NCBI GenBank assembly: GCA_017307275.1
Contig: JAFKFK010000008.1
Coordinates: 343,451-407,450, forward strand
Reading direction: 5' to 3'
DNA: 64,000 nucleotides
From: Alphaproteobacteria bacterium
Lineage (GTDB): Bacteria > Pseudomonadota > Alphaproteobacteria > Reyranellales > Reyranellaceae
Position 1 is the first letter of the stretch, and each line of letters starts with the position of its first letter. Of the stretch, positions 7,960 to 16,557 are shown piece by piece. A program made the position numbers and the translations under genes. The notes under the pieces were generated by a model. The model searched no databases, was not told the origin of the DNA, and was given only the letters and a program-made list of their open reading frames with translations.

Positions 7960-8310
7960 ATGACCGTCACGATCTGGCACAATCCACGCTGCAGCAAGTC
8001 CCGGCAGACGCTCGATCTTCTCCGCAGCAAAGGCGTCGAACCGAAGGTGCGTGAATACCTCAAGGAACCGCCGAGCAAAGCCGAGGTCGAAAAGCTTGTC
8101 GATCTTGTGGGGGGCGCCCCTGCCGAACTGATTCGCGATGGCGAAGCGGAGTTCAAGTCGCTCAAGCTCGACAAGGCGAAGCTCGGCAAAGCCGAGGTTG
8201 CCAAGGCGATCGCAGCCCACCCGATCCTGCTGCAGCGCCCGATCGTGGTGTCGGGATCGCGCGCGGCGATTGGTCGGCCGCCGGAATCCGTTCTCGCACT
8301 CCTGAAATGA
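7960..8310 (+). CDS. arsC: Arsenate reductase family protein (glutaredoxin-dependent, ArsC-like)
   Basis: The 116-residue protein starts MTVTIWHNPRCSKSRQTLDLL, with the catalytic Cys at residue 11 in the N-P-x-C-S-K-S-R motif. LQRPIVVSG supplies the conserved Arg-Pro, matching the arsenate-binding arginine of E. coli ArsC. Length is typical. Many chromosomal members stand alone and are poorly tested as arsenate reductases (ArsC/YffB branch). There is no arsenite pump or ArsR near, so detoxification is inference. AAGGAGAAC precedes the start. Confidence 0.88.
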   Translation: MTVTIWHNPRCSKSRQTLDLLRSKGVEPKVREYLKEPPSKAEVEKLVDLVGGAPAELIRDGEAEFKSLKLDKAKLGKAEVAKAIAAHPILLQRPIVVSGSRAAIGRPPESVLALLK

Positions 8311-8314
8311 CACC

Positions 8315-9982
8315 ATGATTGGACGGATACGCCTCTGGTCGGGCTACGTCCTCTTCTTCTATGTCATTACGCATCTTCTCAATCATGCCCTCGGGCTGAT
8401 CTCGCTGCGCGTCCTCGAATCAGGCCGACACTGGTTCGTCTTCATCTGGCACAACCCCATAGGCCAGACCGTTCTCTATGGCGCGCTGTTCACTCACTTC
8501 TTTCTCGCACTGTGGTCGCTCTACCGACGTCGCGCGCTCAAGCTCTCGCATTGGGAATGGCTGCAGTGGAGCCTCGGCATCCTGATCGTGCCGCTGGGCA
8601 TGATCCATGTCGTCGGCACGCGACTGGCCCATGAGTTCTACGGCGTCGAGCCCGGCTATCCCTGGGTACTGGCCTCCATGCTTGTCGGCGGATGGGAAAG
8701 CATCGCCCGGCAGTTCTCGCTGCCGCTGGTGGTGTGGGTACATGCCTGCATCGGCCTGCACTTCGCCTGGCGCCTGAAGCCCTGGTATCGCGACGCGCTG
8801 CCCTATCTCTATGCGGGCGCCCTCCTGGTGCCAGTGGCAGGCATCGCCGGCGCCGCCATCGCCTTGCGCGATGTCGCCGATCTTGCTCAACGACCGGGCT
8901 TCCTCGACAGCCTGTTCGACCGCGTTCGTGCGCCGACACGAGAGCAGGTCGCGAACCTCTACATGATCTCCTACACCCTGCAGAGCGTAGCGCTGGCACT
9001 GCTGGTGGCAATGTTCGCCGCGCGGCCGTTGCGCGACCTCTGGGAACGGCGCGCCGGCGTGGTCCGCCTCGACTACGGTGAACGACGCAGCGTGACGCAG
9101 CCGGCCGGCTTCACGATCCTGGAGATCAGTCGTCTCGCTGGCATTCCGCATGCGGCCGTATGTGGTGGCCGCGGGCGCTGCTCGACCTGCCGTGTCCGCG
9201 TCGGCGGCGTCGATCGTGACAAGCTGCCACCGGCCGAGCCCGAAGAAGCGAAGGTACTGGCACGAGTCGGAGCGCCTCCCAACGTGCGCCTCGCCTGCCA
9301 GGTCAGGCCGCCGCCAGGCCACTACAGTGTCACGCCACTCCTGCCTGCCTCCGCAGGCCCGGTCGAAGCTTACCGCCGCCAGCCGCAAGCCCATGGCGGC
9401 GAGCAGTACATCGCCATCCTCTTCGCCGACATCAGGGGCTTCACCTCGATCTCCGAGGGCAAGCTGCCTTACGATGTTGTCTTCCTGCTCAATCGCTATT
9501 TCCGCGCCACCGGCCAGGCAATCGAGGCCGCAGGCGGACGACTCGACAAGTTCATTGGCGACGGCGTGATGGCGCTCTTCGGCTTGAATCGCACGCCCGA
9601 AATCGCCTGCCGGCAGGCGCTCGAAGCGGCCCGGCGCATGTCGGACGCGCTGACCGATCTCAACGAGGCTCTCTCGGGTGATCTCGACCAGCCATTGCGC
9701 ATCGGCATCGGCCTGCATGCCGGCCCCGCCATCGTCGGCGAGATGGGTTACGAACGCGCCGCCCAGATCACCGCCATCGGCGACACGGTCAATACGGCGA
9801 GCCGGCTGGAAACGCTCACCAAGGAATTCAGCGTCGAACTGGTCGTCTCGCAGGAACTGCTGGACCGCGCCGGCATCGACCTCGGCGACGCCGCTCGCCA
9901 CAATGTCGAAATCCGTGGCCGCCAGGGACGTCTGGCCGTGCGCGCCGTCACGCGGGCAAGCGATCTCACGCCAATGTCATAA
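8315..9982 (+). CDS. Membrane-bound adenylate cyclase with a 2Fe-2S ferredoxin domain
   Basis: A 555-residue three-part protein. Residues 1-240 have about six membrane helices rich in histidines (H20, H24, H61, H98, H143, H149), recalling cytochrome b-type heme-binding bundles. Residues 250-345 form a ferredoxin domain with Cys 283, 289, 292 and 328 in the plant-type C-x5-C-x2-C...C spacing. Residues 363-545 are a class III cyclase domain with metal ligands D372 and D416, adenine-selecting K412, and transition-state N493 and R497. All key catalytic residues are present. It probably makes cAMP in response to redox state or a quinone/heme signal. It begins 4 nt after arsC. Confidence 0.92.
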   Translation: MIGRIRLWSGYVLFFYVITHLLNHALGLISLRVLESGRHWFVFIWHNPIGQTVLYGALFTHFFLALWSLYRRRALKLSHWEWLQWSLGILIVPLGMIHVVGTRLAHEFYGVEPGYPWVLASMLVGGWESIARQFSLPLVVWVHACIGLHFAWRLKPWYRDALPYLYAGALLVPVAGIAGAAIALRDVADLAQRPGFLDSLFDRVRAPTREQVANLYMISYTLQSVALALLVAMFAARPLRDLWERRAGVVRLDYGERRSVTQPAGFTILEISRLAGIPHAAVCGGRGRCSTCRVRVGGVDRDKLPPAEPEEAKVLARVGAPPNVRLACQVRPPPGHYSVTPLLPASAGPVEAYRRQPQAHGGEQYIAILFADIRGFTSISEGKLPYDVVFLLNRYFRATGQAIEAAGGRLDKFIGDGVMALFGLNRTPEIACRQALEAARRMSDALTDLNEALSGDLDQPLRIGIGLHAGPAIVGEMGYERAAQITAIGDTVNTASRLETLTKEFSVELVVSQELLDRAGIDLGDAARHNVEIRGRQGRLAVRAVTRASDLTPMS

Positions 9983-10042
9983 GATTTTCGTTGCCCACCA
10001 AGCGGCAGTGACAAGAATCGCAATCGTCTTCAGGAGGTAATA

Positions 10043-10525
10043 ATGCGCTCCATTCTCGTTGCGGCCATGACGTCGGTAGCGATTGCTGCGTCGGTGCCTG
10101 CCCTCGCCGCCGGCGGTGGCGGCAGCACGGAGCAACCGCAGGCCAAGCCCGTCGACGCCAACTACACGCGCGCCAAGGCGATGATCGAAGCCAAGGACTA
10201 CAAGGGTGCGGTTCCGTTGCTGCAGCAGGTCGTGGCCAAGGATCCCAAGAACGCCGACGCCTATAACCTCATGGGCTTTGCCACGCGCAAGTCGGGCGAT
10301 GCCGCGGGATCGCTGCAATACTATCAGCAGGCGCTCGCCATCGACCCCCGTCACATCGGCGCCTACGAATATCTCGGCGAAGCCTATCTGATGATGGGCC
10401 GGCTGCCCGAGGCCGAACAGCAACTGGCGCGCCTCGATTCGCTCTGCACCTTCGGCTGCACCGAGTATCGCATGCTCAAGGCCGCGATCGCCGACTTCAA
10501 GGCAGGCAAGCGTCCGACGAACTAA
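10043..10525 (+). CDS. Exported tetratricopeptide-repeat protein
   Basis: The 160-residue protein has a signal peptide (MRSILVAAMTSVAIAASVPALAA, about 23 residues), a Gly/Gln-rich linker, and three TPR-like units: YTRAKAMIEAKDYKGAVPLLQQVV, ADAYNLMGFATRKSGDAAGSLQYY, and IGAYEYLGEAYLMMGRLPEAEQQL. Two cysteines near the end (CTFGC) could form a disulfide in the periplasm. AGGAGGTAATA gives a very strong ribosome site. It probably serves as a periplasmic protein-protein scaffold; partners are unknown. It is convergent with the Usp gene, 4 nt away. Confidence 0.87.
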   Translation: MRSILVAAMTSVAIAASVPALAAGGGGSTEQPQAKPVDANYTRAKAMIEAKDYKGAVPLLQQVVAKDPKNADAYNLMGFATRKSGDAAGSLQYYQQALAIDPRHIGAYEYLGEAYLMMGRLPEAEQQLARLDSLCTFGCTEYRMLKAAIADFKAGKRPTN

Positions 10526-10529
10526 GGCT

Positions 10530-11363
10530 TCAATGCGCGACGAGCAGCGGCACCGTCATGCTCGCCAGCAGGGTGCGGCTGGCGCCGCCCAGAACCATCT
10601 CGCGCACGCGCGAGTGACCGTAGATCCCCATCACGATCAGGTCGATGTTGCGATCGGCGGCGCGTGACAGGATCACGCCGCCGACGTCGGAGCCGTCGGC
10701 GCTGTCATGCTGGAGGACAGCCTCCACGCCATGGCGGGACAGCCATTGGGCGATCTCTACCCCCGGCTCGCTGGTCGACGATGTTTTCTGCGGATCGATC
10801 ATCAGCAGAGTCACCTTGACGGCGGCCTTCAGGATCGGCAGCGCCGCCGTGACTGCCCGCACCGACTCGCGGCTGCTATTCCAGCAGACCATGACATTGC
10901 CGCCGGGTGCCTTCGTGACGCCGATATGGGGAATGATCAACGTGGGCCGCTCCGTCGCCATGGCCACGCGCTCGACCAGGTCCGAAGTCGTCGTCACCGG
11001 CAAGGCTTCGGGATCGTACTGACCCAGCACGATCAGGTCGGCGTACCGCCCAGCCTCGATCAGACACTCGTCGACCATGCCGGCTACCGACCGCCATTCG
11101 CTGGAGCCGCCAATGCCACCCGTGGTCTTCTGGAAAATCGCGGCGGATGCCGCCTCGTCGGTCCGGGCCGTTTCTTCGTAACTGGCGTAGAGCGCATCCA
11201 TGGCCGCGCTGGCGTCGGTGAAGATCGGTGTCTGGAAAGGCTGCCGGACATGCATTCCGATGAGATGCGCGCCATGTTGCCGTGCAACATCGACGGCGAT
11301 CCTGAGCCGGCCGGCCGCGCTGCGCGCTGCATCGCAGTGCACGAGGATAGTCTTGTAGCTCAT
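10530..11363 (-). CDS. Tandem universal stress protein (UspA)
   Basis: The 277-residue protein contains two Usp domains. The first starts YKTILVHCDAARSAAGRLRIAVDVAR; the second, from about residue 150, includes VMVCWNSSRESVRAVTAALPIL and ends DLIVMGIYGHSRVREMVLGGASRTLL, which carries the G-2x-G-9x-G-(S/T) ATP-binding pattern. The first domain has LIVLGQYD but lacks the full ATP motif. Such proteins support survival of starvation or oxidative stress in the cytosol. The start at 11363 follows GGGAGGG; the 15-residue N-extension to 11408 is unlikely. Confidence 0.9.
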   Translation of the reverse strand: MSYKTILVHCDAARSAAGRLRIAVDVARQHGAHLIGMHVRQPFQTPIFTDASAAMDALYASYEETARTDEAASAAIFQKTTGGIGGSSEWRSVAGMVDECLIEAGRYADLIVLGQYDPEALPVTTTSDLVERVAMATERPTLIIPHIGVTKAPGGNVMVCWNSSRESVRAVTAALPILKAAVKVTLLMIDPQKTSSTSEPGVEIAQWLSRHGVEAVLQHDSADGSDVGGVILSRAADRNIDLIVMGIYGHSRVREMVLGGASRTLLASMTVPLLVAH

Positions 11364-11496
11364 GGCGGCCCTCCCGAGGTTGCCGTACTGCCCCTGGCTA
11401 CAACGCAATTGCTCGTCCGAGGATGCGAAACTCTCTCTCGCATCGGCACTTGCAGCCTTTCCCGACCGTCCTTTCGCCCGCTATGCTGGCCCGGAA

Positions 11497-11510
11497 TAAA
11501 CGCCCGTTTA
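11497..11510. promoter_or_regulatory. 14-bp palindrome upstream of the indolepyruvate oxidoreductase gene
   Basis: TAAACGCCCGTTTA is a perfect inverted repeat (TAAACG/CGTTTA around CC) ending 28 nt before the ATG at 11539. A nearly identical site (13 of 14 on the opposite strand) lies 31 nt before phaR at 52085-52098. The position and symmetry suit a TetR-type operator. The ribosome site downstream, GGAGG at 11524-11528, lies in a second small palindrome, GGAGGGCCTCC. Confidence 0.5.
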
Positions 11511-11538
11511 CGCCGCCGCATTCGGAGGGCCTCCCGCA

Positions 11539-14500
11539 ATGAGCACCGCCACACCCGTTCCTCTTGTTTTTGGCGACTATGCGCTGGAGGACCGCTACCG
11601 GCTCGGCAAAGGCCGCGTCTACATGACCGGCATCCAGGCCCTGGTGCGCCTGCCGATGATGCAACGCCAGCGCGATCTCGCCGCCGGCCTCAACACCGGG
11701 GGCTTCATCTCCGGCTATCGCGGTTCGCCGCTCGGCATGTACGACAACGCCCTTTGGGGAGCGAAGCGTTACCTCAAGGAAAACAACATCCACTTCCAGC
11801 CCGGACTCAACGAGGACCTAGCGGCGACGGCGGTGTGGGGCAGTCAGCAGACCAACCTGTTCCCCGGCGCCACTGTCGATGGCGTGTTCTCGATCTGGTA
11901 CGGCAAGGGCCCCGGCGTCGATCGCTCGATGGACGTGCTGAAGCACGGTAATGCCGCCGGCACGTCACCGCATGGTGGCGTCATCGCGCTGGCCGGCGAC
12001 GACCATGGCTGCCAGTCCTCGACCTTGCCGCATCAGAGCGAGCAGGTTTTCTCGGCCGCGATGATCCCCGTCGTGAATCCGGCGACGGTTCAAGAATATC
12101 TCGACTTCGGCATCCTGGGCTTCGCACTGTCGCGCTTCTCGGGCTGCTGGGTGGGCTTCAAGGCGATCTCCGAAACCGTCGAGAGCGGCGCCTCGGTCTG
12201 GGTCGATCCGGAGCGCATTCAGATCGTGATGCCGACCGACTTCCAGCTCCCGCCAGGTGGTCTCGGCATCCGCAACCCCGATCCGCCGCTCGAAGCGGAG
12301 AGGCGCCTGCACGGGCCGAAGATGGACGCCGTCCGTGCCTTCGTCCGCGTCAATGGTTTCGACAAGACGGTGATCGATCCGCCGCGCGCGCGCATCGGCA
12401 TCATGACCACCGGCAAGGCCTATCTCGACACGCGTCAGGCGCTGGAAGATCTCGGCATCAACGACGAGCGCGCCAAGGCGCTGGGTATCCGCCTCTATAA
12501 GGTCGGTGTCACCTGGCCGCTGGAACCCGAAGGCGCCCGCCGCTTCGCCGAAGGCCTGCAGGAGGTGATTGTCGTCGAAGAGAAGCGCTCGAACCTTGAG
12601 GACCAGCTCATCCGCCTCCTCTACAATCTGCCGGCCGACCGTCGCCCGCTGGTGATCGGCAAGGCCGACGAGACCGGCCGCATCATCCTGCCGAGCGAGG
12701 GCGAACTGACGCCGACCGGCGTCGCCATGGTGATCGCCAACCGGCTGATGAAGCATCAAGGCGAGTCGCCCGAACTGCGCCAGCGGCTGGCCCGCCTCGA
12801 AGCCAAGGAGAAGCTCCTGGCCGCGCCGCCGCCCAAGGTGGCCCGCACACCGTTCTTCTGCTCGGGTTGCCCGCACAACACCTCGACGCGCGTGCCCGAG
12901 GGCAGCCGCGCCATGGCCGGCATCGGCTGTCACGGCATGGCGATCTGGATGCCGGAGCGCCGCACGTCGCTCATCTCCCACATGGGCGGCGAAGGCGTGG
13001 GCTGGGTCGGCCAGGCGCCGTTCCATTCCGACAAGCACATCTTCCAGAATCTCGGCGACGGCACCTACTACCACTCCGGCCTGATGGCGATCCGTCAGTC
13101 CGCCGCCGCTGGCGTCAACATCACCTACAAGATCCTGTTCAACGACGCCGTCGCCATGACCGGCGGCCAGCCGCACGACGGGCCGCTAACGGTGCCGGAG
13201 ATCACGCGCCAGGTCGAAGCCGAGGGCGCCAAGAAGGTCATCGTCGTCACCGACGAGCCGGACAAGTATCCGATGAATGCCGGCTTCGCGCATGGCGTCA
13301 CCATCCGCCACCGCGACGAACTCGATGCCGTGCAGCGTGAGATGCGCGACATTCCGGGCCTCACCGTCATCGTCTACGACCAGACCTGCGCGGCCGAGAA
13401 GCGTCGCCGGCGGAAGCGCGGCACCTTCCCCGACCCCGCCAAGCGCGTGTTCATCAACGACGCCGTCTGCGAGGGCTGCGGCGACTGCTCCGACAAGAGC
13501 AACTGCGTGTCGGTGAAGCCGCTGGAAACCGAACTCGGCCGCAAGCGCCAGATCGACCAGAGCAATTGCAACAAGGACTTCTCTTGCGTGAACGGCTTCT
13601 GCCCGAGCTTCGTGTCGGTGCATGGTGGCGCCGTCCGCAAGGCGCGCCGTCCGCAGCTCAAGGTCGTGCAGGACGATCCCTTCGCGTCATTGCCGATGCC
13701 GACGATGCGGCCGCTCGACGAAGCCTACGGCATCCTGGTGACCGGCATCGGCGGCACCGGCGTGATCACCGTCGGCGCGCTGATCGGCATGGCGGCCCAT
13801 CTCGAAGGCAAGGGCTGCACCGTGCTCGACTTCACGGGCCTCGCGCAGAAGAACGGCGCGGTGATGAGCCACGTCCGTCTCGCCCCCAAGCCCGAGGACC
13901 TGCATGCCGTACGCATCGCGGCCGGCGGCGCCAATCTCGTGCTGGGTTGCGACATGGTCGTGGCGGCCTCGCCCGCCGCGCTCTCGCGCATCGAACAGGG
14001 CGTGACCAAAGCCGTGATCAACGGCCATATCCAGCCGGTCGCGGCGTTCGTCATGAACGGCGACATGGATCTCGGCGCCGAAGCGATGATGAAGGCGATC
14101 CACGATGCCGCCGGCGACGAGGCGACGTCGTTCATCGACGGCACCGGCCTCGCCACGGCGATCCTGGGCGATTCGATTGCCACCAACCTCTTCATGTTGG
14201 GCCATGCCTGGCAGAAGGGCCTGATCCCGCTGTCGCTGGAAGCAATCGAGCGCGCCATCGAGCTGAACGGCGTTGCCGTCGAGACCAGCAAGCGCACCTT
14301 CGCCTGGGGCCGTCTGGCCGCCCACAACCTCGCCGCCGTGCAAGCCGCCGCCAAGCCGACGCTCCGCGTCGAGAAGCCGGTCGCCCGCACTCTGGCCGAG
14401 ATCGTGTCCAAGCGGGTGGAGCTCCTCACCGCCTATCAGGACAAGGCCTATGCCGAGCGCTACCGCGCGTTCGTCGACAAGGTCGCAAAGGCCGAGAAGG

Positions 14501-15048
14501 ACAAGGCGCCGGGCCGTCGCGGCCTTGCCGAGGCCGTCGCCAAGTCGCTCTACAAGCTGATGGCCTACAAGGACGAGTACGAAGTCGCCCGTCTCTACAG
14601 CGATAACGAGTTTCTGAAGAAGCTCGGCACGCAGTTCGAAGGCGACTACAAGCTCACCTTCCATCTCGCGCCGCCGCTGTTCGCCGATCGCGATCCGACG
14701 ACGGGCCAGCTCAAGAAGAGCGAGTTCGGAGGCTGGATGATGCCGGCCTTCCGCTTCCTCGCCTCGATGAAGCGCCTGCGCGGCAGCAGGCTCGACATCT
14801 TCGGCTACACCGAGGAGCGGCGTATGGAGCGCCGGCTGATCGGCGAGTACGAGGCCACCGTCGAGACGCTGCTGGCCACGCTCGGCCAGGACAATCACAC
14901 GATGGCGGTGCAGATCGCCGCGTTGCCCGAGACGATGCGCGGCTTCGGCCACATCAAGGAAAAGAATGTGAAGGCAGCGAAGGAGCGTGAAGCAACCCTG
15001 CTCGCAGCCTACAAGAGCCCGGCAACGCAATCGGTTGCCGCCGAATAG
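11539..15048 (+). CDS. Indolepyruvate ferredoxin oxidoreductase, fused alpha-beta subunits
   Basis: The 1169-residue enzyme oxidatively decarboxylates indolepyruvate and other aryl (possibly branched-chain) 2-oxo acids to acyl-CoA using thiamine diphosphate and ferredoxin. The N-terminal IorA-like pyrimidine domain contains SGYRGSPLG. CSGCPHNTS and GIGCHGMAIW belong to the TPP-binding part, followed by a ferredoxin-like Cys cluster near residue 640-690 (CEGCGDCSDKSNC, CNKDFSCVNGFCP). A C-terminal IorB-like gamma domain starts with GILVTGIGGTGVITVGALIG. Length and order match the single-chain alphaproteobacterial and betaproteobacterial form. It is monocistronic, with a palindrome upstream. 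Confidence 0.94.
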   Translation: MSTATPVPLVFGDYALEDRYRLGKGRVYMTGIQALVRLPMMQRQRDLAAGLNTGGFISGYRGSPLGMYDNALWGAKRYLKENNIHFQPGLNEDLAATAVWGSQQTNLFPGATVDGVFSIWYGKGPGVDRSMDVLKHGNAAGTSPHGGVIALAGDDHGCQSSTLPHQSEQVFSAAMIPVVNPATVQEYLDFGILGFALSRFSGCWVGFKAISETVESGASVWVDPERIQIVMPTDFQLPPGGLGIRNPDPPLEAERRLHGPKMDAVRAFVRVNGFDKTVIDPPRARIGIMTTGKAYLDTRQALEDLGINDERAKALGIRLYKVGVTWPLEPEGARRFAEGLQEVIVVEEKRSNLEDQLIRLLYNLPADRRPLVIGKADETGRIILPSEGELTPTGVAMVIANRLMKHQGESPELRQRLARLEAKEKLLAAPPPKVARTPFFCSGCPHNTSTRVPEGSRAMAGIGCHGMAIWMPERRTSLISHMGGEGVGWVGQAPFHSDKHIFQNLGDGTYYHSGLMAIRQSAAAGVNITYKILFNDAVAMTGGQPHDGPLTVPEITRQVEAEGAKKVIVVTDEPDKYPMNAGFAHGVTIRHRDELDAVQREMRDIPGLTVIVYDQTCAAEKRRRRKRGTFPDPAKRVFINDAVCEGCGDCSDKSNCVSVKPLETELGRKRQIDQSNCNKDFSCVNGFCPSFVSVHGGAVRKARRPQLKVVQDDPFASLPMPTMRPLDEAYGILVTGIGGTGVITVGALIGMAAHLEGKGCTVLDFTGLAQKNGAVMSHVRLAPKPEDLHAVRIAAGGANLVLGCDMVVAASPAALSRIEQGVTKAVINGHIQPVAAFVMNGDMDLGAEAMMKAIHDAAGDEATSFIDGTGLATAILGDSIATNLFMLGHAWQKGLIPLSLEAIERAIELNGVAVETSKRTFAWGRLAAHNLAAVQAAAKPTLRVEKPVARTLAEIVSKRVELLTAYQDKAYAERYRAFVDKVAKAEKDKAPGRRGLAEAVAKSLYKLMAYKDEYEVARLYSDNEFLKKLGTQFEGDYKLTFHLAPPLFADRDPTTGQLKKSEFGGWMMPAFRFLASMKRLRGSRLDIFGYTEERRMERRLIGEYEATVETLLATLGQDNHTMAVQIAALPETMRGFGHIKEKNVKAAKEREATLLAAYKSPATQSVAAE

Positions 15049-15068
15049 CGACACCTCGGAAGCGAGGA

Positions 15069-15119
15069 CGGAACGCCTGTGCTCCCATAAGGGGTTGGGG
15101 AAGAAGCACAGACGTTCCG
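15069..15119. other. Stem-loop downstream of the oxidoreductase gene
   Basis: Arms at 15069-15083 (CGGAACGCCTGTGCT) and 15105-15119 pair over 15 bp with one mismatch around a 21-nt loop containing CCCATAAGGGG. No T-tract follows, so it is not a standard terminator on either strand. A second small hairpin, TCGCACGC/GCGTGCGA, lies at about 15217-15243. The 215-nt gap between stops at 15048 and 15264 could therefore hold a structured RNA or simply terminator-type hairpins for the convergent genes. Confidence 0.45.
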
Positions 15120-15250
15120 GGTACGCGCGCCGTCCGCGAAGGGAGGAATGCAGCCGGCGTACTTGCCGCTATAAGCCCGTTCGCCTGGGGAAGGTAAGCA
15201 CAATCCGGAGACGAGAATCGCACGCCAACTGCAATCGCGTGCGACCTTGA

Positions 15251-15264
15251 ACGCGTCGACGCGT
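15251..15264. repeat. 14-bp perfect palindrome at the yqgE stop
   Basis: ACGCGTCGACGCGT reads the same on both strands and touches the stop of the YqgE gene. It may be the core of a short hairpin after that gene, or a chance GC-rich palindrome. No function can be assigned. Confidence 0.4.
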
Positions 15265-15863
15265 CAGGCGCGACCGGTTTGGTGCGAGAACGATGCGGGA
15301 TCGAACCGCCCGCCGGGCCCGCCCTTGCCGCCGATACGGTCGAGCGCGCGCTGCCACTTGGCAGCGAAGTCGACGTCGAACACCAGCTCGGCGTCGCCGT
15401 CGACGACCAGCCAGGCATTGTCCTGCATCTCGCGATCGAGCTGACCAGGTGCCCAGCCGGAATGACCCAGCGCCAGCCACGCGTTCTTCGGACCGCTGCC
15501 GTCGGCCATGTCCCTCAGAATCTCGAGCGAAGCGGTAAGCGCCATGCCGCCCTCGATCAGCAAAGTCTCCTCGCGCTTGTAATCGGCCGAATGCAAAACC
15601 AGACCGCGCGCGGTTTCGACCGGACCACCAAACAGCACCGGCCGTTCGGCCGCCGCCGGCGACACCTCGATGCCGAGCTGCTTGTAGACCTGGCCCAGAG
15701 GGAGATCGTCGACCTTGTTGTTCACGATGATGCCCAATGCACCATCGTCATCGTGCTTACAAATAAACACGACGCTCTTCTGGAAACGCTCGTCCGGCAT
15801 GGACGGTGCGGCGACCAGGAAGCGGCCGACCAGCGTAGCGGCGGGGGAGCCTGACCCGGACAT
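15264..15863 (-). CDS. YqgE/AlgH family protein
   Basis: The 199-residue protein matches UPF0301: LVGRFLVAAPSMPDERFQKSVVFICKHDDDGALGIIVNN at the start, LFGGPVETARGLVLHS in the middle, and ALGHSGWAPGQLDREMQDNAWL near the end. The family is widespread; its molecular role is unclear, and AlgH was named in Pseudomonas alginate regulation. The start at 15863 (MSGSGSP) has GGAGG upstream with a long 11-nt spacer; in-frame Mets at 15887 and 15911 lack a ribosome site. It is divergent from the peroxiredoxin gene. Confidence 0.92.
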   Translation of the reverse strand: MSGSGSPAATLVGRFLVAAPSMPDERFQKSVVFICKHDDDGALGIIVNNKVDDLPLGQVYKQLGIEVSPAAAERPVLFGGPVETARGLVLHSADYKREETLLIEGGMALTASLEILRDMADGSGPKNAWLALGHSGWAPGQLDREMQDNAWLVVDGDAELVFDVDFAAKWQRALDRIGGKGGPGGRFDPASFSHQTGRA

Positions 15864-16006
15864 GATTCGATGATCCTCCAAATCCATGGGGATTGTCAGG
15901 CCAAAGATCAAGGATCACAGCACTTGCGTGGACAAAGAGCGGCCCCCGGCCTAGGGTCCGCCGGTTCGCAAAAAGCCGCGGTTGGGCGGCATTGGAGGAG
16001 CAGAGA

Positions 16007-16489
16007 ATGGCGAAAGTCGGCGACAAGGTGCCCAGCGCCACGTTGCGCACGATGGGCCCGGAGGGGCCCAAAGCGGTCACCACCGAGGAACTTTTCGCGC
16101 CCGGCAAGAAGGTTGTTGCCTTCGCGCTGCCGGGGGCGTTCACCCCCACTTGTTCAGCAAAGCACGTGCCCGGGTTCGTGGCCGAGGCAGCTGCCTTGAA
16201 GGCGAAGGGTGTCGACACCATCGCCTGCATTTCCGTGAACGACGCGTTCGTCATGGGTGCCTGGGGCAAGGACCAGAAGGCCGGTGATACCGTCCTGATG
16301 CTGGGTGACGGCAATGCCGAGTTCACCCAGGCAATGGGCCTGACCATGGACGGCTCCAAGTTCGGCCTCGGCACGCGCAGCCAGCGCTACGCCATGGTCG
16401 TCGAGGACGGCGTCATCAAGAACCTCTTCGTCGAGAAGCCCGGTGCATTCGAGGTGTCTTCGGCCGAATACGTGCTGAAGAACCTCTAG
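16007..16489 (+). CDS. Peroxiredoxin, Prx5 / AhpC-TSA (glutaredoxin-type)
   Basis: The 160-residue enzyme reduces hydroperoxides with a peroxidatic Cys49 in PGAFTPTCS, the Prx5-subfamily active site. [11 protein letters not shown] and [15 protein letters not shown] are also characteristic, as is [18 protein letters not shown]. It is probably reduced by glutathione or glutaredoxin. The start at 16007 has GGAGGAGCAGAGA upstream; the open frame to 15893 is not supported. A rho-independent terminator follows at 16518. Confidence 0.93.
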   Translation: MAKVGDKVPSATLRTMGPEGPKAVTTEELFAPGKKVVAFALPGAFTPTCSAKHVPGFVAEAAALKAKGVDTIACISVNDAFVMGAWGKDQKAGDTVLMLGDGNAEFTQAMGLTMDGSKFGLGTRSQRYAMVVEDGVIKNLFVEKPGAFEVSSAEYVLKNL

Positions 16490-16517
16490 CGCCTGGGACC
16501 ATCCCCGGCCAAGATCG

Positions 16518-16549
16518 ACGGCGGAGCGCAAGCTCCGCCGTTTTCGTTT
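16518..16549 (+). terminator. Rho-independent terminator after the peroxiredoxin gene
   Basis: A 10-bp perfect stem (ACGGCGGAGC at 16518-16527 with GCTCCGCCGT at 16532-16541) around a GCAA loop is followed by TTTTCGTTT. It ends only 8 nt before the ATG of the aroE-like gene. Confidence 0.88.
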
Positions 16550-16557
16550 GGGGCAGC

